Positions 21,501-32,400 of a stretch of 64,000 nt of DNA are shown in pieces. Each line of letters opens with the position of its first letter. The stretch's first letter is position 1. The notes below the pieces were generated by a model. The model saw only the letters and a program-made list of their open reading frames with translations. It did no database searches and was not told the DNA's origin. The translations under genes and the position numbers were made by a program. Origin of the DNA: Roridomyces roridus (Eukaryota > Basidiomycota > Agaricomycetes > Agaricales > Mycenaceae); NCBI GenBank assembly GCA_029378245.1, contig JARKIF010000026.1, positions 496,001-560,000 on the forward strand. The letters run 5' to 3'.

Positions 21501-23237
21501 TCCATATCACATCCCCGGCTCTGCTGACGGTGCAGACCTTCAACTCCACCATCCCGGCACCCGTCACGACGCAAGGGATTCCCGCATTTGCGTTCTCAGG
21601 ATATGAGCTCTCCAGTTCCGAGGCCCGCATGGTTTCAGTGTGCGCATATTTTCATGATGGTGTGGGGAAATCAACTGACTTCGTGGCGTCTACGTTGACC
21701 AGGCACAGCCCACTGGTTTACGCACAAGGAGCACTGTCTTATCTTCCGTTCATCAATTCCAGTTTGCCGCATCTAGGCCTTGAAGGAGGGATGCTGTACG
21801 GTGGCTTGAACAACTCAGATTCTGGATCTGGGACCGCCACCGTCGATGCCGTCCAATTTAACATGACCTGCGGGTACTTTGCGGACGCGGTGGTAAACTC
21901 AACGGCGTGGACGATCACCATTCTCGGGAGGGAGTATTCGCTCCCGTACATCGGTGCTACCGGTAGGTTGCGCCTGCTTATACTGCCTCTGCCTCGCCCT
22001 CACCGGGTTCGTGCACGCAGATTTCGGGATTATCTCTACGCTGACATACTCGGTGCTGAATAATGACACCGCTAATCTCCAATTTCAAGGGGGCATGTAC
22101 ATGGGTTCCGCGCTATTCTTCAGCACGGTTCCCATTCACGATTCAGCCGGCAATACTGGACCCTTGGTGAATTTTTCGAATGCTCCGCGCGGCGGTGATG
22201 CCAAAACCCAAATTTTCGGATGTTCGCTCGGGCTCGTCAACAGGAGTGTTACTGTGGACTCCCAATCTCGATTATCTTTGAACAAGTGGGCGTCCCAGAA
22301 GGATTCTTCCGTGTGGTTGCCATTTCAGGAAACTGGCAGCAAGACGGAGTCGACGGATCCCTACACTGCTCTCACCAACGATGTAAGTCAATCTTATGGA
22401 AAATGACCGTCCTTTTCAAGTGTCTCAGTGGGACTCGTGGTATATCGCCATGCCAGCTTCAACCAGTCCACAATACGGTGACGCGCCGGATTGGGAAATA
22501 ACCGTAGCCGACTTGTCGTTGCCACCCACTAGCTCCCCGTCTCTTTCCACTAATCCGTTTTCAGGTTCTTCATCGACCGACTGAACTTGAACTCCACCGG
22601 GGCATCCGTCACTTTGCATCAGTTCGAAGATGCGCTGGCCGAGTTTGTAGCTTCGATGTATTGGACTCGTGAGTACCGTCGCACATGGCAAACGGCATTG
22701 AATATTCAGGACTGACACCCGTGCCCAGTGGGCCACATCCCTCCGCTTCCAGGATTTGCTCCTGCCAACTGGGATCCCGATGGCCCGCCACCGGTCGAGG
22801 TCTCTCTGCTGCAAGGCACTGCCGTGTTCTTGGCGGATACGTTTGAGGCAAGGGTCGATGTAGGTGACGTTCTCCGCCCGGAATTGATGCAGAAAGTGAA
22901 CTTTATTTCAGGCCAATATGAGTTTTGTACATCCAAAGTGTTCCCGAGTTGAAGTGACGGCTGACCAGTGGATTTACTTCAGATCATCCTCGGCACGATG
23001 GTATCTGCCGTCCTACTTCTCCTTTCCCTCCAGTACTTGGCCTTCCGCAACCCCACCCAAGACAAGGAAATCATCAGCGGAATGGGCCCGCTTCACATCA
23101 TCTGGCTGTACCGCAACCACCCGGAGCTCGAGGCGGAATTGGAGCAAGTTATGGATCCAACCACATCCAATCTACGCAAAGCTGGAATGGTGGGAACACG
23201 ATTGGCAGGGCGGAGTGTGGGACATTTCATAAAGTAG
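18591..23237 (+). CDS. Two-module membrane protein, copy B (unknown family)
   Basis: A multi-exon gene for an estimated 1,400-1,500 residues. Start MNRPRVHQIHARSL. First exons: 18,591-18,687, 18,750-18,934, 18,983-19,323 and from 19,378. Module 1 has hydrophobic segments LHVALVAIQLVLLVVWH, the ALLVFLTQSLAL region and MGVLSALTYLAGISVL. An outer domain follows with many N-x-S/T sites and cysteines (FNISCGY, FRCSLTLVEQ), then a segment ECLVVSLILLGLSF and a cytosolic tail (IWLCRDHPELAANLEQV...LRRAGM). Module 2 repeats the plan without a stop (LVLSLVSIILHSALVV to IWLYRNHPELEAELEQV). The linker is open at about 20,960-21,090. The outer domains suggest a cell-surface role; nothing shows enzymatic activity. 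Confidence 0.75.
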
Positions 23238-23589
23238 ACTGGAGCACTAAATACAACGGATTTATTTGTCCTTCATCCCGTATCACCTGGTACTGAATAG
23301 TGAGTGCATTATGAGCTGGGTGTTTGAGAGCAAGGGTTGGAGGGGAGAAGGGATCTTCGTTCTTGAATCACCAAGCTCAACAATGAACTTCTGAACTCTA
23401 CAAGAACTAAAGGGCTACAAGAACGACAAGACTACACAACAAGTACTAAGGCAACATCGGTGGGTATCGCAATGTAACAGAGGAGTGGGAATACATACAG
23501 TAGGAATGATCGATTATAGGCTTTCAACGGAGTCAAAGTAGAGTAAAGGAGGGAGGGAAGACAAGAAGAGGAGTAGGGTGAGCTGGAAA
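23238..23589. other. Intergenic stretch downstream of membrane gene B
   Basis: No gene. It begins right after the stop codon of copy B and separates it from the convergent hypothetical gene at 23,590. Confidence 0.4.
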
Positions 23590-24178
23590 CTAGGCCAAGA
23601 CGCCCGGTTGAAGAGGAAGCATATCCGATTTCGCCGGCGGAGGGTCCTGCCCCGCTGACTTGCAATTCGCCTCGAGCCGGCTGCGGAGCTGGCCATATTC
23701 GGTCTGAACGACTATCACGGGTACTCGTTGGTCAGCCACGCAACAGAGGGGTGGGATGAGGGGAGCGGGAGGCGTGCGAGTAAGGAGAAGAGGAAGGAAA
23801 ACGGAGGAGACAACTCACACTGACAAGGCCACAACGCGTTCATCACATCCAGCGGAATCACCAGCGCCTTTGCGACTTGAAGCACATCATCAAGCGTGCG
23901 GTCGTTCTCCCATAGGAAAAGGCATCTACAACCGAGTCAGTCATAGACATAGCCAGGAGACGAGGACCGACATGGCCAGCTGCGAGCGGAACCACGTTCC
24001 AGAAAACGGACGATGAATGAGTTGCTGCGCGCGCGGGTCCGAGAAGTACGAAATCGACATCGTCACCCGCTTGATGATATCGGTTGGATAGTATTCTGAG
24101 CAACGATCAAGAACTGGAAATGGTGAAGGAAGGAAGAGGGACTCACTCCACTGCTTTTGAGGGCCATTGCGGGTGCAT
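23590..24178 (-). CDS. Small hypothetical protein, three or more exons
   Basis: On the minus strand a likely start, MHPQWPSKAVE (24,178), is followed by a GTGAGT...CTCAG intron, then YYPTDIIKRVTMSISYFSDP and more. A later exon reads LFLWENDRTLDDVLQVAKAL through VMNALWPCQ, and a last exon reads PVIVVQTEYGQLRSRLEANC to a TAG at 23,590-23,592. Frames join well at the first and last introns. The middle junction (near 24,000) lacks a convincing donor, so a decay event or a missed exon is possible. The start may lie further upstream. No motif that I recognise. Its beginning is duplicated as a scrap at 9,620-9,665. Confidence 0.45.
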
Positions 24179-25282
24179 GGCAATCCGAGTCTGTAGGTTG
24201 AGCCTCAATTGAGCCTGGTGAAGTCTGTGATTCCTGTGGCCACAACAAGCTGGGGATGATAACAAGAGGTGTTGCTTCTGCTTTGTACTGCTTAGGCATT
24301 CAGACTGACAAAGTGAGGTGAGACGGGTCACGGCGGGGATAAGGCAATCCCCAGGGGATGGTTTACAAGCCAGATGCAAAAAATGACTCGAGAAAAGCAG
24401 TATTTTCTGCGCAAGCAACGAGAGAGGTTGGGGACAAGTTGTTACCATCTGGAAAACCCGGACAGTCTACATAGGCCTATGTAGACCGGGTATGCCGCGT
24501 ACGCGCGTACAAAGGTTACCTCTATATTGTCAAGCCCTTTTTACTGTAGTCTACGGTAGAGTCGCGTACGGCGCGTAGAACGAACCGCTTGGGCAGCCGA
24601 GCTGCATCCGTAACTATTCCGGGCAGGTTGTACGTACTACGACACCTCGCCGCTGATTCTTAATCATTGACAGCCGAAGTGCGCAAAGGAACGGACGAAA
24701 AAATATATTGAGACTCGCAACAGTGTACAAGGCAGTGGCTACAGGTGGCTACTCATAAGCTACTCATAAAAGGCACTGATGGACAGAGGTTGAGTTTAGA
24801 AGAGACTTGGGAAGCTGAAGTAGCAGAGCGCCAGAATGAAAAGACCGAAGAGCCAAGGGGGACACAGAACAGCATGCAGGACTTGTGAAGTCAAAAGGGA
24901 CCGCAGATCGTGGGTGGGGCAGATGGGGGCAAGAAGCAAAGACGAAGGATTGAAGTCCGGCGGATTTATACTCGATGCACCCGCTGCCTGATCCGTCTGA
25001 TCGTTGCCCGAGTATTGGACAACGGCTGACAGCGGGCGCTGCGATCATGGATCGGCAACGACATTTACTGCTCCCGGTTTGCTCCCACTTCCTCGCCAAC
25101 ACACCTACGCGAATCATCAGTCTACGCACCATACGCGGTCTACGCGGTCTACATAGAAGAGCCATTTCTACTGTGCTAAAAGCAAGTTCCAGATGACATC
25201 CATGCATCGGAGTGACCGGAGTGGCTGTGCAGTCCATGCTAACTTCCGCCGATATGTCTTCCAGCAACTCAATGACTTCAGG
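24179..25282. other. Gene-poor stretch with a perfect 22-bp palindrome and GTCTAC repeats
   Basis: 24,465-24,486 is a perfect palindrome whose left half is GTCTACATAGG. The words GTCTACGC or GTCTACATAG recur near 24,545 and 25,120-25,157, the latter in tandem (CGCGGTCTACGCGGTCTAC). This may mark the ends of an old inverted-repeat element. No coding region is evident. Confidence 0.45.
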
Positions 25283-25613
25283 TGTTCATCCAGTTCGCCT
25301 TGACATCTATTTCCACCTTCCGCCGTTGGACTTTATTGGTTGGATCTTTCTTAATTCTCCGGCCTTGGAGATACTTATCCAAGGGCAATTTGTATATAAG
25401 ACTCTCTGCACCGTCATGTACTTTAGTTTGATTATTAACGTTGCTTGGTATTCCTGCCTTGCGCTGTCCGACTTCTTCTCTGTCCTCCCTCCCGATAGCC
25501 AAGGAAGCCTCACTCACCCTAAACCTCTGTGGTGTAGTGATCTACGTTGTTCCGGTCGCCAATTCCTTCTGGTATCCTTCCGGTTCCAATTCCTGCCGGC
25601 TCAGCATTTAACA
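25283..25613 (+). mobile_element. Solo-LTR-like repeat 2
   Basis: Starts TGTTC, ends TTTAACA, and has GTATATAAGACTCTC and AGTTTGATTATTAACG in the same order as the repeat at 9,026-9,472. It is well diverged and shorter. No internal retroelement genes flank it. Borders are approximate. Confidence 0.45.
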
Positions 25614-25869
25614 CAAGTCATCTATATTGACAGTCCGTCGTCCAAAGAGTCGTACTTGGTAAGTGAGCCGAAAACCAAGAAATTGAGGGAGACACAAGGG
25701 AGAGAGACGCAAGAGACGCGCGCAAGGCCTACGTACGTGAAACGAGGGAGTTGAGGTGGGCTGTTAAAACACGACGTTGTCGCCCGTAGGTCCAGTTGAT
25801 GCGTGGTGATGGGAAGCTGGGTGTTGTGGTGGGAAGCAGGAGGTGTGCGGCAGACTGCAGACCGTGTGC

Positions 25870-26190
25870 CTGTCAACGGAACCGAGACGGAACTGTCATC
25901 GGCTGTCAAACAGACCTCCGGACCCGTTCCGCGTCCGACTCGCCGTCGGCAGAGATGTTGATAACGCGGAGGCCGGCAGAAGTGAGGTCCATGTCCACTG
26001 CGTAAGAGTAATTGACTAAGAGGGGACCAAATGGAGCCAGAACACCCCAAAAATTACTCTATAAGGAATTTGTTGGAGCGAAACACACAGGGCTCAAAGA
26101 TGTCATCGTAAAAAATTGGACCCCCACTTTGGCGGGAAACGGGCCGATAAGACCGAGCTTAAAAATAAATTTTTAAGCTCGGAACTCCTT
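25870..26190. repeat. Conserved block 2, paired with 9,846-10,150, ending in a perfect hairpin
   Basis: Shares GAACTGTCATCGGCTGTC and GGAAACGGGCCGATAAGACC with the block near 10 kb. At 26,153-26,182 it ends in a perfect hairpin: CCGAGCTTAAAAA, loop TAAA, and the complement. It lies just beyond the 3' end of the regulator gene that stops at 26,258, so the hairpin could be part of that gene's downstream region. Confidence 0.5.
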
Positions 26191-26257
26191 TGGTTGCTGA
26201 CGATTGAAGAGCGGATCCGTGGCAGGCAATCCCTGCAGACTAACAACACTTCAGTCA

Positions 26258-28009
26258 CTATCCATTGAACAAGCGAGGGACTGACCTGCGCAATCCTTTG
26301 GTTATCATCATCTGCGTATTCACCACATTCTCTCCCACAAGCTGCGCCGTCGCCGTATGCAAATTACACTCATGCGCATCCAATGCATCCTGAATAGCCT
26401 GCGTCTCCTGCCACGCTTCCTGTAGCACCTCGACCATACTCTCCCTCTCCTCCTCACTCTCACCCCCACGGGCGACGACGTTGGCGGTGAAATTTGTGAG
26501 GAGCATGCCTCGCCCGTACAGCGCTGGCACTGAGTTCTTCAGATCCGCCCCATGAGCATCTAGCCGCCGGCGTTCATACAGCTCGTTTGGGAACATAAGC
26601 AGATACTGGACGTAGTACGCATCAGAGAAGAAGAGGAAGGGGAAACGAGAACGCACACTGGCAGGATCACACATCTTCAACTTGTCACACTCCTCCAGTC
26701 TCGAGAAAGCCCAACACTCTGTCCTGAAACTCGCAACCAGACTCAACCCACTCCAACACACCCTCCGACACTCCTCGTCCCTTATCTCATACGCACTCCA
26801 GCTGAGATCCCAGGGAAGTGCATGAGGCGAGCCAGGAGGAATGCACCGACAGGGAGAGGCGGGAGCGGGAGCATCAGCAAGTGGCGTGGTGCCCGAGAGA
26901 TAGCGACAGACGTTGGGCTGGCCAGCATCGGAGGACATGAGACCCAGCGTGCTGAGTGCGTGGTCGAGCACGCGGAATGCCTGTAAAAGTCGGGAGGGGT
27001 GGTAATCGGGGTGTGCAGAGGATTCGTATACGACGAGGATCTGAGAGTACTTGTCAGAGGAGAGATGAAGGAGGGACATTAATATTACGCACTAGCGCTG
27101 CCTCGACGAGACTCACGTCGAGCCATACACCCTCACGCCACGCACGATCCAATGCATTCTGGGCCGAGTCTCGGAGAAACGCTGCACAATCCCGGCCACT
27201 GGTCCCTCTCTCGGCCTCGGAAGAGCGGATGAGCACTGCCAGTGCCATCGACGCCAGTATGAAAGCGGGCTGGCGGGTGAGGTACTTTGTCGGATTCCAC
27301 AGGGTGTCTAGGAGTAGGCGGGCGTTGACGAATGAAAGCGACGCCATCTCACTGAATCTGAGGACAGGTTAGGCGTAAAAGAAGATGTTGACGTATGATA
27401 CGTACAGGAAATTGAGGTCCGCCGCGATCTGGGGCAACGGATACGACTTCAGGAAGGAGTCCCACCAACCCTGCTGCGCGGCATGGACTGTTTGCGGAGG
27501 CGGCGGGAACTTGGGATGGGCATCTTGCTCAAAATCGTAAGGGCGGGGTTGGTATTGCGAGGAAGGCTGAGCAATACCAAGCCATCAGTAGACGATGAGA
27601 GGGAGGACGTGAAAACGCACACGGAGGAGAACTAATTCATTGGTGGAGATTCTCAAGGGTGAATGTCTCTGAGGCGCGGCCGGGAGCAAGAGGGGGTTCA
27701 GCAACTCGAGTTTCATCCTAGGGCCATCATCTTCAGAGCCGCCACTCCGCCCACGAGGCTTAGACGAGCGCTGACGCGTGCCCAATCTCTTGTCAGGACC
27801 ACGGCGCTTCGGAGCAGGGTCGTACTCGCACTGCTCCTCCCGTCGCTGGCAATTGGAACATTCAGGACGCGTCGAATCGCAACGGATCTTGCGCGTGCGG
27901 CTGTCGCTCGACATTAGAAAGCAAGACCGTGAAAGAGAAAGATTGAGACGCACCACGGTTGGCGCGCGATGGACGCCCTCCGACGGCCACTGCCTTCTGT
28001 ATCCTCCAT
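26258..28009 (-). CDS. Zn2Cys6 transcription regulator with an apparently incomplete finger
   Basis: The start MEDTEGSGRRRASIARQP (28,009) splices across GTGCGT...GTCGAG into C-DSRTRKIRCDSTRPECSNC, then REEQCEYDP, a basic stretch (PKRRGPDKR) and a long regulatory region typical of the fungal-specific domain: PQTVHAAQQGWWDSFLKSYP, FSEMASLSFVNARLL, ALSTLGLMSSDAGQ, ending PRLFNG and TAG at 26,258. Five of the six zinc-binding cysteines are visible. The second one expected in C-D-x-C-R is missing because the DNA reads AGC CGC where AGC TGC CGC would be expected. Another acceptor (CGACAG) would restore C-R-T-R-K but lose the first cysteine. Nuclear role expected; target genes unknown. Introns are short and otherwise clean. 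Confidence 0.75.
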
Positions 28010-28095
28010 GGTTGGTGGTGAAGACAAGGTGAAGCGGGTGATGTCAACAGATGTCGACAATCATCAAGATCAAAAAATATTTGTCGCTCTTGCCT

Positions 28096-28210
28096 TTTGC
28101 CACGATGCACCTGCGTCTCGACTCCCTTCCCGCCGTCTGCACATGCACAACTAAGCTCTGTCCGTCCGTGTTGGATCAATGTCGCTCGACGCTGGTACTA
28201 TGTCTCTGTG
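28096..28210. repeat. Duplicated ~115-bp segment, also at 31,569-31,735
   Basis: The stretch TGCCTTTTGCCACGATGCAC...CGTCTGCACATGCACAACTA...TCGCTCGACGCTGG is repeated at 31,569-31,735 with few changes, on either side of the intact epoxide hydrolase. It may mark the ends of the rearranged fragment. Confidence 0.65.
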
Positions 28211-28424
28211 TCTCGACTCTCGACTGCCATACTTTTTCTCAATTCCGTACACCTCTTGTGCTGCTCCAGTTCGTCAGTGTCGCCGTCCTCGTTACCACGC
28301 GCTCTACGCGGACTCTTGCTTCCGAACACAGATACACGCTTAGGCTTTCGTGTATAACAAACATCCCCATACACGCCTTCCCTCTCCATTGCCTAGAGCT
28401 TTTGTCCAAGAAGGGTTCTATGTC

Positions 28425-28910
28425 TCTTGCAACCTGCCTCCGAAGCCTCGCCTCCTCTCTCAGCTCTTCCCAGTCCTCCTACTCCGCAGACGTCAACACT
28501 CGCTCGCCTGCAATCTGCGCAACTTCCCGGCTTCAATCGCGCTGTATCGTCCTCCGGATCCCTCCGCCCCGGCCCTGATGAGCTGGGCGTTTGAGAGCGA
28601 GGGTTGGAGAGGGAGAAGGGTCTTGGTCATTCATGGGGGTGTTGTCTCTCGCTCATAGCGGGCACATCATCGTCGAAGCCGGCGCCTCGAACTCTTCCTC
28701 CTTTCCCTCCTCCTCCTCACCTTCCCCTTCGACACCCTCAACACGAAAATGGAGCTGGTTCGTCAGCGCTTCGTCGGGGGATTCGTCCTCATCTCCCGAG
28801 CGAGAGGCCCAGCGCCCCCAAGGTCGCGGTCGACGTGGCGCGGGACATGCGTTGACGTGGACGCATGCGGATGAGTTGGTGTGTGGGTTTTTCAATGCGA
28901 GGTCATGGGG
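28425..28910 (+). pseudogene. Alpha/beta-hydrolase fragment (C-terminal half), copy C
   Basis: Aligns with exons 4-5 of the hydrolase at 12,699-14,090: TTCCCGGCTTCAATCGCGCT, then WAFESEGWRGRRVLVIHG, and the end HALTWTHADELVCGFF. The part coding for the acid motif GTQDNTVP is deleted (GGGGGTGTTGTCTCTCGCTC instead) and frames are shifted several times. The N-terminal half with the nucleophile is absent here. Confidence 0.75.
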
Positions 28911-29346
28911 CGGAGGGAATGTAATCCGGTGCAGGGAAGCAGGTAGGTATCGGTATGCGATGGCAAGGGAGGGTGTATGATGTATATTCAGCGACGGCTG
29001 GGTAGATACCTATGCGGGGTGGTTTGACGGTGTAGCCTACGTAGGGTATGACTTTTTTGTAGATTCGTGATAACTTGGCTGTGCGCATTGGTTAGCAGGT
29101 AAAAACACAACGGAGGTATGGCATGTGAGAGCCTCGAATCGAACGAGGGCAGCCGCAAATTACGCCTGTTGCTTTAGAGAGAATCCGGCGAGATGAACTG
29201 AGATGGCTGCTAGTTGTAGGTGAACGACCTTGCTGGTAATGATTCGTCAGAGCACTAAGATATTCGGGAAGTCGAGCAATTAGGGAAGGATCGGAACAGA
29301 GTAGGGATTATCGAACAACTTTCAGGCTCACAGATACATATCCTCA

Positions 29347-30973
29347 CTAGGAATTATACCCATCCCTACCCTTGACCACCCCAAACGCAGGCCCACCCCG
29401 CCCAAACATCTCCCTCAAATCCCCGCACACCTCCACCGGCCTCTCATACGCAGCGAAATGTCCCCCGCGCTCGTGCTCTCGGTCGAATACGACCTTTCTG
29501 TTGCTCTTTGCCCAACTAAATGGGTTGAAATTTGTATAAGAATTTCGTTCACAGAAGAGGAAGGAAGACACACCTCTTGGGCAAAATAGCAACCTCGCCC
29601 GGGAACCTCGAGATCCCATGCGGGATCGAAGCAGTGTATTCGGGAGTTCCCATAAGCTCCCCGAGCTTTTGTGTATTGCCCCCGCCCACTTCGTAGTAGA
29701 TGCGTGCGGCGGCGGTCGGACCTGCACGGGAGAACCAGTATATCGAGATCCATGTGAGCACTGTAATAGTGTTAGTCGCCCATTCGATTCAATAAGAGGA
29801 AGGAAGTAACCCTCATCATCATCCCACGCATACCCATCCGCACAGACGACCAACTTCTCGTATATCCACGCCAGTAACCCAACAGGCGAATCTGCCATTG
29901 AGTACCCCAGGGTCTGCGGTTTCGTACTCTGGATCGCGTTGTACCCAGATCCCGACTGCATGAATTTCTGCGTTTTGTCGAATCCTGCTTGCATTTGTGG
30001 ATTGAAGGAGGGGAAGAGGAAGTGGAAGAGCATGGTGAGGAAGGAGAGGGGTTGGCCGAGGAGGGAGGGAGGGGTGCCGCTGAATGTGGGTGATTCTCAG
30101 CGCCGGCGCCAGAGAGAGTCCGGGATTAGGACCTACCCAGGGAAGTTGGTATGCCAGGCTTTGACGTACTTCGGTCCGTAGAGATGTGCCATTCTCCGTG
30201 TGATCTGGAGCCGTGTGAGCTTGGCAGCTTGAGCGACGTAATTAATGCACGCACTATGAAACCCCAATCTCCGCCTTGCGTGACTATTCCGAAAGAATTC
30301 ATTTCGTTTCGCCTCCCTTCAACCCGGTGTAAGTTACGTACCGTATTCGTTGTATCCCAACGACAACATGAGTTTGTTGCAGACCTGCAGGTATTGGTGA
30401 GTATCCCAAACGGAGTCCCGTCGAGTCAGGCACGTACTTCAGCATATTGGTCGAGGTTGAACCCCTTCTTCCTGGGCGCTTCAGAGAAACCAAACCCGGG
30501 CAAGCTGATCGCGACCACGTGGAAACTCGGATGGTCGGGAGACCCACGCGTCAGGAGGGGCAAAAGCTTGCGGGCTTCGAAGAAACTGCCTGGCCCTGAA
30601 GAGTATAAGCTCGTCAGTGAATGGGCCGACAGTGACTCATGGGATAGGTACATCCGTGGACGAAGAGCAGCGGGATAGCATACTCCGCATCACTCTTCTT
30701 GTGCACATAATGGACATTCAACGCCCCATGCCCTCCCACATCGATATCCCTAGTAAACTGCGGAAGTTCCGTGTTGAGCTGAGCTTCATGGTAGCGCCAG
30801 TCGTATCCATTGGACCATCTAGCGACGAGACGACGGATATCGGTGAGCGGGGCGCCGTAGTCCCAGCCTGCGTCGTCCAACTCGTCGGGAAAGCTAGCGA
30901 GTCGCAGCTTTTGCTGGAGCAGGGAGAGGGATTCTTGGGGAATGGAGATGATGAAAGGGCTCTCGACAGACAT
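29347..30973 (-). CDS. Epoxide hydrolase, cassette copy C (intact)
   Basis: A microsomal/juvenile-hormone-type epoxide hydrolase with about seven introns. Residues 1-107 hold the N-terminal domain (start MSVESPFIISIPQESLSLLQ) up to FVHG; splicing GGAT|GTACCT...CTTCAG|GG creates the oxyanion motif HGWPGS. Next come SLPGFGFSEAP, FNLDQYAE, the nucleophile exon VTQGGDWGF (Asp about residue 180), ITRRMAHLYG, GYSMADSPVGLLAWIYEKL, LTWISIYWFSRAGP and the His exon FDREHERGGHFAAYERP. The final residues are GRDGYNS. All junctions I checked keep the frame. Expected reaction: opening of an epoxide to a diol through an Asp ester intermediate; substrate unknown. Copy B of this gene is dead, so this is the window's only working version. 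It lies between two scraps of the alpha/beta-hydrolase. Confidence 0.85.
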
Positions 30974-31799
30974 GGTAGCAGGGTAATAGAAAGGAGGCTC
31001 AGCGGCCACGTAGCTAGACTTTTATGGAGCGAGCAACGTCAGGATACCGAGGTCTACTACCGAGGACCGAGAAGCAAGCGAAGACGGGCGGATGAAGGAT
31101 GGCATGAATGAGCGGCAGCACAAGGTTGCGTGTAGAATTTAGTCTACCGCGAGACCAAGAGACGCGGGCAGCGGAGGATGCGAGGTCTGAGGAGGATTGG
31201 AGGAGGAGGGGTGCAAGAAGGAATGATCGGATCAAATTGCGATCCGCGACAGCGCCTCCGATGGTGACTCATCGACATCCTGATTCCTCCCCTTTCCTCT
31301 CTTTACCTCCGCGTCCCAGCGCGTCAAAGCCCGCCCTCAAGCACCGCCCTCGTTCCATTACTTCCAATCATCACCCGTCTGCTGTTTCCACCCGTGCTTC
31401 CTGGAATGAAGCTTCTCCGATCCGTACTCCCGCTGCTGATCCACTTGCAATTGGAGCTGCTGTCTGGCAACGCTCTCCGCTGCATTATAAGCAGATCACC
31501 GCAGCATCAATAACTCCAAATCTTTGTATAAATTGTAAGGACTGTGGCAGTGGCAGTGGCACGGCACTTGCCTTTTGCCACGATGCACCTTCTTCGTCTC
31601 GACTCCCTGCCCGCCGTCTGCACATGCACAACTAAGCTCTGTCCGTCCACGTTGGATCAATTCGCTCGACGCTGGCGCCATGTATGTCTCTGACTCTCTG
31701 AGAGTCTCTGTGTCTCGACTGTCGACTGCCATACCTTTTCTCGGATGCGGAAGGAGATGGTGAGGCGGACGCGATGTTGCAATTACGATTCAGCTCGAG
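30974..31799. other. Intergenic stretch with duplicated segment
   Basis: Upstream side of the epoxide hydrolase. 31,569-31,735 repeats 28,096-28,210. No gene is visible; the open frames in this stretch are unconvincing. Confidence 0.4.
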
Positions 31800-31990
31800 A
31801 ATAAGATATGTACGCACGTCAGTAACTGGGCACGCAGTGAGTAGCTGTAAGATAGTCACTTGAGTGCTTCAAGTCTCAAGAAACCTATACGTCGGACCAA
31901 TACCCGGCGATAACATCTCGGCCAGTCGATGCGATCAACACGATACTTGGCGTTTCAAATTTCCACGAGCCGCGACGAGAGTTTAAGAGT
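31800..31990 (-). pseudogene. Alpha/beta-hydrolase scrap (exon 2-3 region), copy C
   Basis: The plus strand reads GATGCGATCAACACGATA...CCACGAGCCGCGACGA, matching 13,460-13,500, which is the antisense of the EDDIVLIASAG coding segment. The nearby GTGAGTAGCTG matches the region at 13,340. Heavily decayed. Confidence 0.5.
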
Positions 31991-32189
31991 GGAAGATGAC
32001 CAGCGGGAGGGCGGATATGCGTGTTGAAGCTGAAGCTGAAGCCCCATTTTTTTTTTCTTTTGGTGACTCCGGCAGTCCAAGTGCATGGACATGGAGAGGG
32101 AACTTGGAAGGGGAGCGTTTATACACGAAACCCCCGTCGAGACTTGTCCTCCGTGTTCAGAAGCCAGAGTCGGTGCAGATCAAGAGTGC

Positions 32190-32400
32190 AATGAGGGCCA
32201 CTACACAAACGGGAGCAGCACAAGAGGTGTACGGATCCCCTTTCCGCAAATGGGGCTGGTTTGCCAGCTCCTCTGATGCGTTCTCACCGTTGGAACGAGA
32301 GGAGATGATACCGGGTGCGGTGGATGCGTTGACGTGGATCCATGCGGATGAGGTCGGGGGGTCGGTTCGGCGCAGGCTTCGTGTGTTGTGGGTCTGTGCT
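32190..32400 (+). pseudogene. Alpha/beta-hydrolase scrap (last exon), copy C
   Basis: Reads KWGWFASSSDAFSPLEREEM, then IPGAVDALTWIHADEVGG, matching the end of the 12,699-14,090 hydrolase (KWSWFASASD, IPGAGHALTWTHADEVGA). The catalytic His is replaced by Asp (GAGHAL to GAVDAL). No upstream exons are attached in this orientation. Confidence 0.7.

Noticed and set aside
29131..29190. Minus-strand tRNA-like T arm (CCTCG TTCGATT CGAGG)
   Set aside because: The T arm is perfect, but no matching acceptor strand, D arm or anticodon stem could be placed upstream.
30151..31111. Plus-strand open frames of 164-175 codons over the epoxide hydrolase
   Set aside because: They are antisense shadows of the intact minus-strand gene.
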